Shown here: one piece after another, positions 26,603 to 34,734 of the stretch
How the letters are laid out: every line of letters begins with the position of its first letter
How positions within the stretch are numbered: the first letter of the stretch is position 1
Source: an uncultured cyanobacterium
Lineage (GTDB): Bacteria > Cyanobacteriota > Cyanobacteriia > PCC-6307 > Cyanobiaceae
NCBI GenBank assembly: GCA_903935205.1
Contig: CAIZQU010000146.1
Coordinates: 1 to 41,820, forward strand
Direction of reading: 5' to 3'
Length of the DNA stretch: 41,820 nt
Notes under the pieces: generated by a model
Databases searched by the model: none
The model's input: only the letters and a program-made list of their open reading frames with translations
What the model was told of the DNA's origin: nothing
Position numbers and translations under genes: made by a program

Positions 26603-27640
26603 TCAGCGCTGCAGCAGGCCTTCCAGTTCCTGCCGCAGCTGGGCCTGCAGCGCCGGCGCCCGGGCGGGATTGCCGGCCCGATGGCCCAGGTCGGAGTCGA
26701 GCAGCACGAATCTCGCCCCTGGAATCAGGGCCGCCTCGGCGGCGCAGTCCGCCGGGGGGAAATAGAGGTCGTGGCGTCCGGCCACGATGGTGGTGGCCGC
26801 CTCGATCCGACCCAGGGCCGCCGCCAGATCGGCCTCCGGGTTGTCGCCCTGGTGGCCGGCGGCGGCGGCCACGTCGTTGGCCAGCCAGACATCGAGCATG
26901 GCGATCAGATCGCGGGGATCGTGGCGCTGATAGGCCGGCAGCCAATGCCGCTCCACGTAGGTCTCCACCGCCATGGCGCCCCGCTCCAGGTGGCCGCCGC
27001 GGCGGTAGAAGGGCTGGCTGGCGGCCCAGCTGGCGTAGATCAGGGCGAAGTGGCGCAGCCCCCGCTCCGGCACCGCCGTGAAGCCGGAGCCGGTCCAGCT
27101 GGGGTCGTTGGTGAGGGCCTGGCGCAGGCTGAGCAGGAACAGGCGGTTATGGGGGGTGGTGCGGGCCGTGCCGCAGACGCAGCAGAGGCGTCGCGGCCGC
27201 TGGGGTTCCAGCACCGCCCAGTGATAGGCCTGCTGCGCTCCCATCGACCAGCCGTAGATCAGGGCCGGCCGCTCCACCCCGAACAGCTCCTCCAGCAGCC
27301 GCACCTGGGCTCGGACGTTGTCGCGATGGTCGAGGGGCCATCCCGACGCCGCCAGGGGCGGCCCGCCGTTGCTGGGGCTGGTGGAGCGGCCGTTGCCGAA
27401 CTGGCTGACCAGCACGATGCAGTGGCGGTTGGGGTCGAACAGGGGACCCACCGCCCAGGCGATGTCCTCGGGCCAGGCGCCGTAGGAGCTGGGATGGAGG
27501 ACCAGGTTGGAGCGCTCGGCGTTGAGGGCGCCGTAGACCCGATAGTCGAGCCAGGCCTCGGCCAGGGTGTCGCCGCAGGCCAGGGGAAAGGGGCCCAGGG
27601 GGAAGCGGCCGCCGCCGTCGCTGGGGGGCGCTGGCCTCAT
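26603..27640 (-). CDS. MetX-like alpha/beta hydrolase fold protein
   Basis: A 345-residue alpha/beta-hydrolase of the homoserine O-acetyltransferase-like group. The nucleophile elbow is YGWSMGAQQAYHWA with Ser132; the acid is the Asp in VAGRHDLYFPP and the base the His in DLGHRAGNP near the C-terminus. NVRAQVRLLEELFGVERPALIYG before the elbow is typical of MetX relatives. True MetX has GGSMGG at the elbow, so this protein more likely belongs to the broad MetX-like hydrolase/acyltransferase group than to methionine synthesis. It lies 49 nt downstream of a fatty-acid desaturase on the same strand, suggesting a shared lipid-related transcript (inference). Confidence 0.85.
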   Translation of the reverse strand: MRPAPPSDGGGRFPLGPFPLACGDTLAEAWLDYRVYGALNAERSNLVLHPSSYGAWPEDIAWAVGPLFDPNRHCIVLVSQFGNGRSTSPSNGGPPLAASGWPLDHRDNVRAQVRLLEELFGVERPALIYGWSMGAQQAYHWAVLEPQRPRRLCCVCGTARTTPHNRLFLLSLRQALTNDPSWTGSGFTAVPERGLRHFALIYASWAASQPFYRRGGHLERGAMAVETYVERHWLPAYQRHDPRDLIAMLDVWLANDVAAAAGHQGDNPEADLAAALGRIEAATTIVAGRHDLYFPPADCAAEAALIPGARFVLLDSDLGHRAGNPARAPALQAQLRQELEGLLQR

Positions 27641-27689
27641 CCGCCGCTGGCCGGCGGCGCCATCGAGGGGCGAGGGGCGTGGGGCGGCA

Positions 27690-28685
27690 TCAGGGCAGCG
27701 GGGCCGGGGCGGGCAGGGCCAGGGTCCGCAGATCGTCGAGGAATCGGCGGTGAATCGCCAGATAGCCGGGGCTCAGCTCGGCCAGGGAGGGGGCCAGCAG
27801 CCGGTGGGCGCGGCCCAGGGCGTGGAAGGGGAGGGAGGGGTAGAGGTGGTGCTCGGCATGGAACGGCATGTTCCACATCAGCCGGCGCAGGGGAGCCAAT
27901 GTGAGGGTGGTGCGGGTGTTGCGCAGGCCATCGGCCACGAAGGGGCAGCCGCCGTGCTCGGCCAGCAGCACGAAGCGCAGCAGGGGTTGCCCCACCGCCA
28001 GGGGCAGCAGCCAGTACCAGAGGAGGAAGCCGTTGGCTCCGGGCAGGGAGAGCAGGGCCAGCGCGCCGTAGACGAGGGCCTGAAGCCGGAGGGAGCGGCG
28101 CACGGCCGGGGCGGCATCGGCGGGGATGTAGGGCCGGCCGGCGAAGTCGCCGCGCAGGCCTGCCAGGTGGCCGCGCACTTTGCCGAGCCACCAGCCGAGG
28201 CCGCTGAGTTCGAGCAGGTAGGCCGCGGTGGTGGTCGGGGGAGCGTCCTCCAGCTCAGGATCGAGGCCCGGCAGGTGGGTGTAGCGGTGGTGCCACTGGT
28301 GGTAGCGGCGGTAGAAGTCGGCGTTGTAGAAGCTGAGCACTCCGGCCCACCAGGCCACGGCGTCGTTGAGAGGGCGGCTGGCGAAGGCGGTGCGGTGGCC
28401 GCATTCGTGCATGGCGCAGAAGGCGAAGGCCAGGCCGCAGCCCAGCAGGGCCAGCCCCAGCAGGGCGAGGGGCCAACGGAGGGGGGAGGGGAGCGCCTGG
28501 GCCCAGGGGCTGGCCGGAGCGACCCCCAGGGACCAGAGGCTCGCCGCGAGGACCAGCAGGGCGAGATGCAGGCCGAGCTGGCGGAGTCCGGCGGCGTTGC
28601 TGCGTTGGTTGAGGGCGGCGAGCTGGGCGCCGGCGAGAGTGCCGGGGGGCGGCTCGGGGCTGCCCGGCGTGGTGACGCTCCCCAT
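27690..28685 (-). CDS. Membrane fatty acid desaturase
   Basis: A 331-residue di-iron membrane desaturase. The three histidine boxes are HECGH (93-97), HQWHH (129-133) and HAEHH (276-280), with two pairs of membrane helices (about 40-90 and 200-245). Such enzymes put double bonds into acyl chains, or hydroxylate or ketolate related lipids, using ferredoxin. The exact class (acyl-lipid desaturase versus carotenoid ketolase/hydroxylase-like) cannot be settled by eye; the third box, HAEHHLYPSLPFHAL, fits desaturases. ATG 28685 is chosen because the frame upstream of it is low complexity. Confidence 0.88.
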   Translation of the reverse strand: MGSVTTPGSPEPPPGTLAGAQLAALNQRSNAAGLRQLGLHLALLVLAASLWSLGVAPASPWAQALPSPLRWPLALLGLALLGCGLAFAFCAMHECGHRTAFASRPLNDAVAWWAGVLSFYNADFYRRYHQWHHRYTHLPGLDPELEDAPPTTTAAYLLELSGLGWWLGKVRGHLAGLRGDFAGRPYIPADAAPAVRRSLRLQALVYGALALLSLPGANGFLLWYWLLPLAVGQPLLRFVLLAEHGGCPFVADGLRNTRTTLTLAPLRRLMWNMPFHAEHHLYPSLPFHALGRAHRLLAPSLAELSPGYLAIHRRFLDDLRTLALPAPAPLP

Positions 28686-29095
28686 CGGTCCTGGACCAGC
28701 TCGGCTGGGGCGATTGTGATGCCGTTGGGCGGTCCGGCCTGTTTGCCCTGAACCGAGCTGGCGCAGCCGCTGCTGGCGTGGCGCGGGGACGGGGGCGCCG
28801 CTGGCCTGCGGGTGCAGAGCTGGGATCCCTGACGGATGGCCGCCATCCCCCCTGGCGCCGTCCTGGCGGCACGGCATCATGGGGTGCAGAGGACCGACCC
28901 GGTGCTTCCTCCTGGCCCTCCCGCCCCCGTCACAGCAGAACCGCAGCGTTTGGACCTGCGCCTGCAGCCCATGGGAGAACCATCTGCTTCACACAACTCA
29001 GCAAAACCGTTGCCAAGGTTCATGGAGAACCCTTCACGGCTCCTGCTGATTCTCTTAAGCTTTGATCAGTCCGACCCACCCCGTTCGAGACCCGC
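28686..29095. other. Intergenic region between divergent genes (410 nt)
   Basis: It holds the promoters of the desaturase (minus) and the small plus-strand gene. The part at 28975-29065 is relatively AT-rich and contains GGTTC-ATGGA-GAACC (29019-29033), a short palindrome that could be a regulator site, and a TTCTCTTAAGC stretch. No clear hexamer pair. Confidence 0.5.
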
Positions 29096-29254
29096 ATGGA
29101 TAAGAGCCACCCCGTTCGCGCTTCGATGGAGCTGCGGCTGGACGACCTTCGCGAGCGCTATCGCCAGCAGCCCAATGAGCACACCCGCTACGAGCTGGTG
29201 CGGTGGGAGCAGCTGATCGCCCAGTGGGCCCCCTCGGTTCTGGCTTCGCCCTGA
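29096..29254 (+). CDS. Very small conserved protein (52 residues)
   Basis: The frame from ATG 29096 encodes MDKSHPVRASMELRLDDLRE, then RYRQQPNEHTRYELVRWEQLIAQW and a short tail to TGA 29254. The charged, helical middle (an amphipathic helix followed by NEHTRYELVRWEQLI) and strongly C/G-ending codons argue for a real gene. I associate the pattern with short hypothetical proteins of picocyanobacteria. Function unknown. An internal ATG at 29126 is an alternative start. A likely terminator lies at 29425-29451. Confidence 0.7.
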   Translation: MDKSHPVRASMELRLDDLRERYRQQPNEHTRYELVRWEQLIAQWAPSVLASP

Positions 29255-29424
29255 GTCCCTCCTGCCCGACCCCCAGGCAGGGATCGGCCCCCTTGCGGCG
29301 GTTCTGTTGCGTTTCCTGGCCCCGCTGGATCTCACCCGGGCAGGGGCCGTAAAACGGAAGAACCGACGCCCGAGCCCCAACCGCCGTCGGCCAGAGCGCC
29401 ATCCCTTGCCCGGCAGCTCCAGTG

Positions 29425-29458
29425 GACCCCTCGACCGATCGTCGGGGGGTCTTCTGTT
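29425..29458 (+). terminator. Probable intrinsic terminator of the small plus-strand gene
   Basis: An 11-bp stem (GACCCCTCGAC / GTCGGGGGGTC, one T-G pair) with a 5-nt loop is followed by TTCTGTT. It lies 170 nt after the stop of the 52-residue gene. Confidence 0.6.
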
Positions 29459-29554
29459 GGTGGGATCTGTCCCCCCGCTCCTTGGGCTGGGCTGCTGGGC
29501 CCGTGCCCCGACGGCGGTGCTGGGATGGCCCGCGCCGGCGCTCCCGATCGACAC

Positions 29555-29577
29555 GGCCCCCCATCGATCGGGGGGCC
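29555..29577 (-). terminator. Hairpin after the retropepsin-like gene, possible terminator
   Basis: A perfect 8-bp GC stem (GGCCCCCC / GGGGGGCC) with a 7-nt loop lies 27 nt past the stop on the minus strand. It lacks a T-run, so the assignment is weak. Confidence 0.35.
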
Positions 29578-29604
29578 CCGGCCCCGATCGAGGCGACCCC
29601 ACGG

Positions 29605-30888
29605 TCAGGGGAGCAGCAGCAGCTGGGGCGGCTCCAGATCGAGGCGCCAGAGCTGGCGGTGATGGCGCAGCCACTCCTGCCCGGCGATCGCTTCCACTCC
29701 CAGGGCCGCGAAGACCGGGTTATCGGTGACGATCCCCTCGACTGTCCCCGTCACCCCCGTCCCGGTCCCGGGTTCTGTCGCCGTCATCGCTGGCGTTGTC
29801 GTCCCAGTTCCAGTTCCAGTTCCAGTCCCAGTTCCAGTCCAACCGGCCGGCCCGGTCGCCGGGCGGAGGGCCGCCCCGCCCGGCAGCACCAACCCCCGGA
29901 AGCGGCGGCGCTCCACCCGCTGCTCGCCGCAGACCCCCACCAGCCGCAGCGCTTCGGCCGGCCCCACCGCCTGCAGCCGCGCCGCCAGGGCGGGACTGAG
30001 GAACAGCCCCTCGGCGCCGCTGTCCGCCAGGGCCTTGATCGGCGCCCCGTCACGATGCAGCTCGACCAGCGGCACCCCCTGACGCCAGCGCAGCGGCACC
30101 GTCCGCGCTTCGGTTCGATCGGGGTGGGGGGAGCCGTTGGCAGCCGGTTGCCGGCCGGTGCTGAATGGCGCGGCGGCGGCGGTGCCGAGCACCAGCCGCC
30201 CGGCGATCGGGTCGATCAGGATCGGCAGCTGTCGCAGGGTCGGGGCCCCCAACACCCCATCCAGCCCCGGAGGCAGGGCGGCCACCGGCAGCACCAGGGC
30301 CTCCACCCCCTGCAGCCGCAGCCGGTTGCTGCCGCCTCTGCCGAGCACCAGCTCCGGCAGGCGGGTGCGTTGCGGCCGCAGGCCGGCACAGCCGGAACCG
30401 CCGCCCGCCAGGGCGATGGACTCTGACGCCAGCGGAGTGGTGGCCAGCCCCAGCCGCCGCGCCAGCTCCGGGGTGACCATGGTCGAGGCTGCGCCGGTGT
30501 CGAGCAGCAGCCGCACGGCCCTGGCTGCGGCCGGGCCGCCGGCGGTTGGGTTCGCCTCAAAGGGCAGCACGGGGGTGTCGCCGGCGGCGGCCCGCTCCAG
30601 GGGCAGCACCGCGCTTCCATCGGCGCGGCCGCCGGCCAGGGTCCGGCCCTCCCGCAGGATCAGGGCTCGGCCCTGGCGGGCCTCGGCGCCGACCCCGGCG
30701 GCGGTGAAGGCGCTGGACGGCGTTTCCGCTCGGGCGGGACTGGCCGATGGGTGGCCGAAGGCCCGTGCCCTGGTCGTGCTCCCAGGCCAGGCCCCTGCCG
30801 CTGAACGAGGTGCCATCAGCCAGGCCAGGGCGATGGAGCCGCCAACCATCCCGGCGGCCAGGCAGCGGATCGAGGCGCGGCGGGACAT
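29605..30888 (-). CDS. Secreted/anchored two-domain retropepsin-like aspartic protease
   Basis: A 427-residue protein. The N-terminus (MSRRASIRCLAAGMVGGSIA, membrane segment about 9-26) looks like a signal peptide or anchor. Two retropepsin-type domains follow: the first with LLLDTGAASTMV (Asp130-Thr-Gly) and GVLGAPTLRQLPI as its second motif, the second with ALADSGAEGLFLSP (Asp289-Ser-Gly) and GQEWLRHHRQLWRLDL as its end. Two fused half-sites could form a pepsin-like active site within one chain. Between residues 350 and 382 lies a Gly-Thr repeat (TGTGTGTGTGTG, later GTGTG) encoded by a hexanucleotide tract. ATG 30888 is chosen because it starts the signal segment. The substrate is unknown; the family is sparse in bacteria. 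Confidence 0.8.
   Translation of the reverse strand: MSRRASIRCLAAGMVGGSIALAWLMAPRSAAGAWPGSTTRARAFGHPSASPARAETPSSAFTAAGVGAEARQGRALILREGRTLAGGRADGSAVLPLERAAAGDTPVLPFEANPTAGGPAAARAVRLLLDTGAASTMVTPELARRLGLATTPLASESIALAGGGSGCAGLRPQRTRLPELVLGRGGSNRLRLQGVEALVLPVAALPPGLDGVLGAPTLRQLPILIDPIAGRLVLGTAAAAPFSTGRQPAANGSPHPDRTEARTVPLRWRQGVPLVELHRDGAPIKALADSGAEGLFLSPALAARLQAVGPAEALRLVGVCGEQRVERRRFRGLVLPGGAALRPATGPAGWTGTGTGTGTGTGTTTPAMTATEPGTGTGVTGTVEGIVTDNPVFAALGVEAIAGQEWLRHHRQLWRLDLEPPQLLLLP
29804..29839. repeat. In-frame hexanucleotide repeat in the retropepsin gene
   Basis: Six CAGTTC/CAGTCC units on the plus strand encode alternating Gly-Thr on the minus strand. The period is a multiple of three, so copy-number change would lengthen or shorten the linker without a frameshift. 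Confidence 0.9.
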
Positions 30889-31058
30889 GGGGGCCGGGGA
30901 GGGGCCGACCATCCTCGCCGCCGGGGCCTGGCCGGGGCCGTGCTTCAGCGGCCGACGCTCGATCCCGTTGTCAGGCTGCGGCCCATCGGCCTGGGTGCGG
31001 CCTGGGTTCGGTACGGGAGGACGGGCGCGATGGTGGCGGCCCCCGGCTGGCGAGGGTT

Positions 31059-32069
31059 TCAGGTGACTCCTGGCTGAGCCAGCAGCCACCACCAGGCGGG
31101 CACGGTCGCCAGGGCCAGGCCGGTGCTCCAGAGCACCAGCAGGGCGGTCCGGTCCTGGTCATGGCCGGCCGCTTCCGCCAGCAGCAGGGCCGAGATGGCC
31201 GTCGGGGCGGCCGCCTGCAGCACCACCGCCTCGCGGATCGGGGCGGGCAGGCCCAGCAGGGCCGCCACCACCAGGGCCACCAGGGGCAGGGCCAGCAGCT
31301 TGAAACCCAGGGCCGCTGCCAGGGCCTGGCCCCCCGCCGCAACAGCCGCGGCTCCGCTCATCGCACCCTGGCTTCCGCCCTGCTCCCTTGGCTCAGCTCC
31401 GGTCCCGCCGCTGCCCTGTTGCCGCAGCATCGCCCCCAGTCGCAGACCCACCACGACCAGGGCCAGCAGCAATACCCCCCTGGCGGGCAGCCAGAGGAAC
31501 TCGGCCAAGGTTGCCCGCCAGGGGGTGGCCTGGATCAGCAGGGCCAGGGCGATCCCCCGCACCGCCGGGCTGGCGGCGAGCAGGGCCAGCAGGCGCCGCG
31601 GTTCCGGGGCCTGACCCGCCAGCAGGGGCGGGCCAACGCTCCAGGTGATCAGGGTGCCGACCAGGTCGTAGGTGATGCTGTGGCCGAGGGCTGCGGGCGG
31701 CAGCAGGGCCAGGGCCACCGGGATGCCGAAATAGCCGGTGTTGCCCACCACCGCCCCCAGCCGCAGGGCCGCCTGGGGCACGGCGGCCCGCAGGGGCGGC
31801 AGCAGGGCGATCGCCAGGAAGGCGATGGCATTGATCAGCGCCGCCGTCAGAGCGGTGATCAGCAACGCGCTGCCGAGGCCGGAACGGAGCAGCAATCCCA
31901 TCAGCGAGAACGGGATCCCCCAGCGCACCAGCCAGGCGGCCAGCGGTGCCGGCAGTCCTGGGGCCTGCCAGCCCAGGAGCAGCCCCAGCAGCAGGGGGGG
32001 CACCAGATCGAGGGCGAACCGCAGCATCGGCCGGTGGCGGGCAGCCCCTTGGCTTCTCCAGCGTCCCAT
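31059..32069 (-). CDS. AEC-family (auxin efflux carrier-like) transporter
   Basis: A 336-residue membrane protein with about ten predicted helices in two halves of five, as in the AEC family. Markers are LGAVVGNTGYFGIPVALAL in the first half and VLQAAAPTAISALLLAE in the second; both Pro/Asn-containing helix breaks are characteristic. Between the halves lies a soluble Gly/Ala/Gln-rich loop (about 215-250). Bacterial AEC members export or exchange small organic acids; the substrate here is unknown. Starts at ATG 32069 or ATG 32027 are possible; the second begins the first helix directly. It diverges from the next gene, 27 nt away. Confidence 0.85.
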   Translation of the reverse strand: MGRWRSQGAARHRPMLRFALDLVPPLLLGLLLGWQAPGLPAPLAAWLVRWGIPFSLMGLLLRSGLGSALLITALTAALINAIAFLAIALLPPLRAAVPQAALRLGAVVGNTGYFGIPVALALLPPAALGHSITYDLVGTLITWSVGPPLLAGQAPEPRRLLALLAASPAVRGIALALLIQATPWRATLAEFLWLPARGVLLLALVVVGLRLGAMLRQQGSGGTGAEPREQGGSQGAMSGAAAVAAGGQALAAALGFKLLALPLVALVVAALLGLPAPIREAVVLQAAAPTAISALLLAEAAGHDQDRTALLVLWSTGLALATVPAWWWLLAQPGVT

Positions 32070-32096
32070 GCTGGAACGGCCGATCCCTTCAGCGCC

Positions 32097-32582
32097 GTGT
32101 CATCCCCAGCCCACAGGGCCCGGTGGCCGTTTCTGGCCCTGGGCGGATCGGCCGCCCTGGTTCTGGGGGTGACCCTGCTGTTGCGGCCCGATTCCCGCAG
32201 CGCCTGGGAGCAGGCCTCCCTCACCCGGGGCCTGCCCGAGGAGCGGGATCCGCTGCAGCTGACCGCCTGGGGGGAGGCGTTCCAGGAGCTGCTGCACCAG
32301 GCCGATGGCCTCGGACCGCGGCCGGCGCAGCCGGAGCGGCTGCAGCCCTGGCTGACGGCCCAGTGCCAGGTGAATCAGCGGCTTCAGGCCCTGCAGCGGC
32401 AGCGGCGCCGGCCGATGGAGGGGGCGCGGGCGATGGGCCGGCCGGAGGCGTGTGAGGAGCTGCTCCAGCGGGGGCTGGCGGTGCCGCTGCCAGGGGATCG
32501 GCCTGGGGCGGAGTCCGGCGCGGCGATGGCTCCCGGGCCTCTGGCTCCCGGGGTGGGGGATCCTTGGGGTGGATCTCCCTGA
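32097..32582 (+). CDS. Hypothetical membrane-anchored protein
   Basis: A 161-residue protein from GTG 32097: a short basic start, a single membrane helix (about 11-29, FLALGGSAALVLGVTLLL) and then a soluble helical region rich in Gln, Leu and Arg (about 35-120). A Pro/Gly-rich tail follows. I recognise no family. The helical part includes a possible coiled-coil stretch (CQVNQRLQALQRQRRRP). The longer frame upstream is antisense to the AEC gene and is not used. Confidence 0.55.
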   Translation: MSSPAHRARWPFLALGGSAALVLGVTLLLRPDSRSAWEQASLTRGLPEERDPLQLTAWGEAFQELLHQADGLGPRPAQPERLQPWLTAQCQVNQRLQALQRQRRRPMEGARAMGRPEACEELLQRGLAVPLPGDRPGAESGAAMAPGPLAPGVGDPWGGSP

Positions 32583-32802
32583 GGTGGCGGCTGGCCTGGT
32601 GGCGGTGCGGGCGGCGGCGGTTGTGGGGATGGGCGGCAGCCGCTGCTGGTCTGGTCCGCGATGGGTTCAGGGGATCGCCGCGGCGGGGAGTGTCGGCGGC
32701 GGCGGGCTGGCCGTGGCATGGGGGGCCTGGGGTGGTGGACGGGGGCCAGCGGGCCAGCGTGCTGGTCGGTCCCGATGGTGCCGGGGTCGCCTGGGGCTGC
32801 TG

Positions 32803-33651
32803 TCAGTCGGTGTAGAGCCTGCGGGCCTGGGTCAGGGTTCCGAGCAGATCGGCGTCGCTGAGATCGAGGGCCTCCGGCCAGAGGGGCCCCAGCCACCGGC
32901 GCACCAGTTGCGGGTCGGGTTCCGTCGGCATCGGCCCGCCGGGCGGCCCCCCTGGCTGGAAGGTGGTGAAGAACTCCTCCTGGGCGGCCAGGACCCGGAA
33001 CTTGAGGAACTCGAGCAACCGGGCCCGCAGTCGGGCCGGGTGGATCAGCCGGCAGCGCTGTGGGTCCACCCCGAGCTCCAGCGCCGGTTCGCTGCCCAGT
33101 TCCCCCAGCCAGGGGGCAAGCACCTCGAGGCAGCCCTGGGGTTGGTGATGGGCCTGTTTGGTTTCGGGGTGGGGGTGGTAGATCAGGGCATCGACCTGCC
33201 AGGGCAGCCCGGCCGCAGCAGGATCGGACGGGGGCGAACCGGTCGCGGCCAGGTCAGGATCGCCGCCGGTCCCTGGCGGGGTGGGAGGGTGCGCCGCCGG
33301 GATCGGGCCGCGCAGGCGGCAGCGCCAGAAGGAGAAGGTCTCCGGCGGATGGTGCTCCGTCCAGCGCAGGGCCTCGACCTGGGCATCGGGCTGTTGCAGC
33401 CGCCAGGCGCCGCCGGGCACCTCCAGGTTGAGGGTGCCGGGGAAAAAGGGGGAAAGATCGATCCCCCGCTCCAGGAAGAAGGGGGTCTGCAGGGCGATGG
33501 TGCCGGCCGGGTAGGGGCTGTGGGGGTTGCGGCCCGATGCCACCCCATGGCCGGCCCTCAGGCGGCAGGGCACCCAGGCGAGTCCGGCTTCCCCCTGCTC
33601 CGGTGCCGGTGGGGGTGGAGTTTCCGCTGGGCTGGCGGCGCTATGCGCCAT
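32803..33651 (-). CDS. Conserved cyanobacterial protein with a riboflavin-kinase-like (DUF120-type) N-terminal domain
   Basis: A 282-residue protein. Residues 30-185 contain GHGVASGRNPHSPYPAGTI, then FFPGTLNLEV, later HPPETFSFWRCRL and VDALIYHPHPETKQAHHQP and LEVLAPWL. The FFPGTLNLEV and Leu-Glu-Val-x-x-Pro elements resemble the CTP-dependent riboflavin kinase fold of archaea (DUF120/RibK), but I cannot confirm activity. Cyanobacterial hypotheticals share this pattern. The last 90 residues add a helical part (EFLKFRVLAAQEEFFTTF). It overlaps the VOC gene upstream by 11 nt, so they form an operon. Confidence 0.68.
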   Translation of the reverse strand: MAHSAASPAETPPPPAPEQGEAGLAWVPCRLRAGHGVASGRNPHSPYPAGTIALQTPFFLERGIDLSPFFPGTLNLEVPGGAWRLQQPDAQVEALRWTEHHPPETFSFWRCRLRGPIPAAHPPTPPGTGGDPDLAATGSPPSDPAAAGLPWQVDALIYHPHPETKQAHHQPQGCLEVLAPWLGELGSEPALELGVDPQRCRLIHPARLRARLLEFLKFRVLAAQEEFFTTFQPGGPPGGPMPTEPDPQLVRRWLGPLWPEALDLSDADLLGTLTQARRLYTD

Positions 33652-34087
33652 GGCGCGGATCCCCCACCGCGGACTGATCCCGGCAGCCCAGCACCGCTTC
33701 GGGATGGCTGTAGTGCTTGAACTCCAGCCAGTTGCCGGCCGGATCGATCAGAAAGAAGGTGTGGTGCTCCAGGATCTCGCCGGCGAAGCGGCACCTCGGT
33801 TGAACGCCGAAGCGCAGGTCGGCGGCGCGGGCCCGCTGCTGAAGCTGGTGCCAGGCCTCCAGCTCGGCGAGCACCAGGCCGAAATGGCGCGGATAGATGC
33901 CGGCTTGTTCGGCTCCGAGGGCGGCGGCGCTGCTGCGCTGGGCCACCAGCTGGTGGCCGCCGAGGTCGAGGATCAGGGCGTCGGCGCTGCGGCGGCCGGG
34001 ATGGCAGCCCAGTCCCTCGACGTACCAGCGGTAGGTGGCGTCGAGGTCGAGGGCGGGAATCGAGAGATGGAACTGCTGCAGGCCCAT
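33641..34087 (-). CDS. VOC-superfamily (glyoxalase/bleomycin-resistance-like) protein
   Basis: A 148-residue metal-dependent vicinal-oxygen-chelate protein. The first beta-alpha-beta module starts LQQFHLSIPALDLDATYRWYVEGLGC; the second ends HHTFFLIDPAGNWLEFKHY, the hallmark of the family, with His (about 7) and Glu (about 122) as likely metal ligands. The reaction cannot be named. It overlaps by 11 nt with the DUF120-like gene that follows on the same strand, indicating co-translation. Confidence 0.88.
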   Translation of the reverse strand: MGLQQFHLSIPALDLDATYRWYVEGLGCHPGRRSADALILDLGGHQLVAQRSSAAALGAEQAGIYPRHFGLVLAELEAWHQLQQRARAADLRFGVQPRCRFAGEILEHHTFFLIDPAGNWLEFKHYSHPEAVLGCRDQSAVGDPRHGA

Positions 34088-34734
34088 GGCCCGCAGGCTA
34101 GGGGTTGGGGGTGGAGCATCGAAGCGGGTCCGAGGCGATGGCGGCCTTCATCCGTACGCCTGGCTCTGCCCGCCGCCGTCGGGGGGCAGGCCGGGACCGG
34201 CAGCGCTTCGATGATCGCCGCCGGATCGCGATCGGATCACGGCGGGAACACGGCGGGATCAAGGTCGGATCAAGGTCGGATCAAGGTCTGAGCACGGCGG
34301 CAACTCGATCGGAATCCAGGCGTGTCGCGACCGGGCAGGGCCCAGGGGGAAGGGCAACGAAAAACGAGGAAATGCTGAATCAATGCCAAACAAAAGCTGA
34401 ACAGACTGTCAGCAGCTGCCGATCGACGGCAGATCCGCTGTTGTCCGCTGTCTGCTGCTGGGGCAGGGGCTCAGGGGCAAGCTGGGCCCAGCCTGATGCT
34501 GGGCAGTGCCTTAGCCGGGTTGCGGGGGATTGGCTTGGATTCGTTGTGGTTTGCTGATCCGCCGCCGGCCCTGTCAGCGGAACGAAGGGATGGGCAAAGC
34601 AAGCGGCTCGGTTTGGTAGCAAAGGCAGCCATCACACGCTCCGATTCTCTGACAATGGGGCCGAAATGGTGTGTGTCGCCACCGTCTGATTGCGGCAGTG
34701 GCATGAACCTGCCGCCATTCGATTGATCCGCTTC
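34088..34734. other. Intergenic region between divergent genes (647 nt)
   Basis: It contains the 11-bp triple repeat (34256-34288), an AT-richer stretch (34355-34400), and two neat hairpins: CTGCCG-ATCGA-CGGCAG (about 34415-34432) and GCCCAGC-CTGAT-GCTGGGC (34486-34504). The hairpins lack a T-run. No gene recognised. Promoters of the VOC and 34735 genes must lie here. Confidence 0.5.
34256..34288. repeat. Three direct 11-bp repeats
   Basis: GGATCAAGGTC occurs three times in perfect tandem (34256, 34267, 34278). Degenerate GGATC-containing copies precede it from 34222. The 11-bp period is one turn of the helix. Confidence 0.9.

Larger units (their letters stand above)
29255..29604. other. Intergenic region between convergent genes (350 nt)
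   Basis: It holds two strong hairpins, at 29425-29451 and 29555-29577, described as terminators. No gene seen. Confidence 0.55.

Noticed and set aside
30747-32096. Long plus-strand frame leading into the 32097 gene
   Set aside because: Most of it is antisense to the retropepsin and AEC genes and is Gln/Gly/Arg-rich without domains. Only the part from GTG 32097 looks like a protein.
34105-34557. 150-codon frame in the 34088-34734 gap
   Set aside because: It reads through the 11-bp repeats, is Arg/Ser-rich without family features and its codon usage differs from neighbouring genes.
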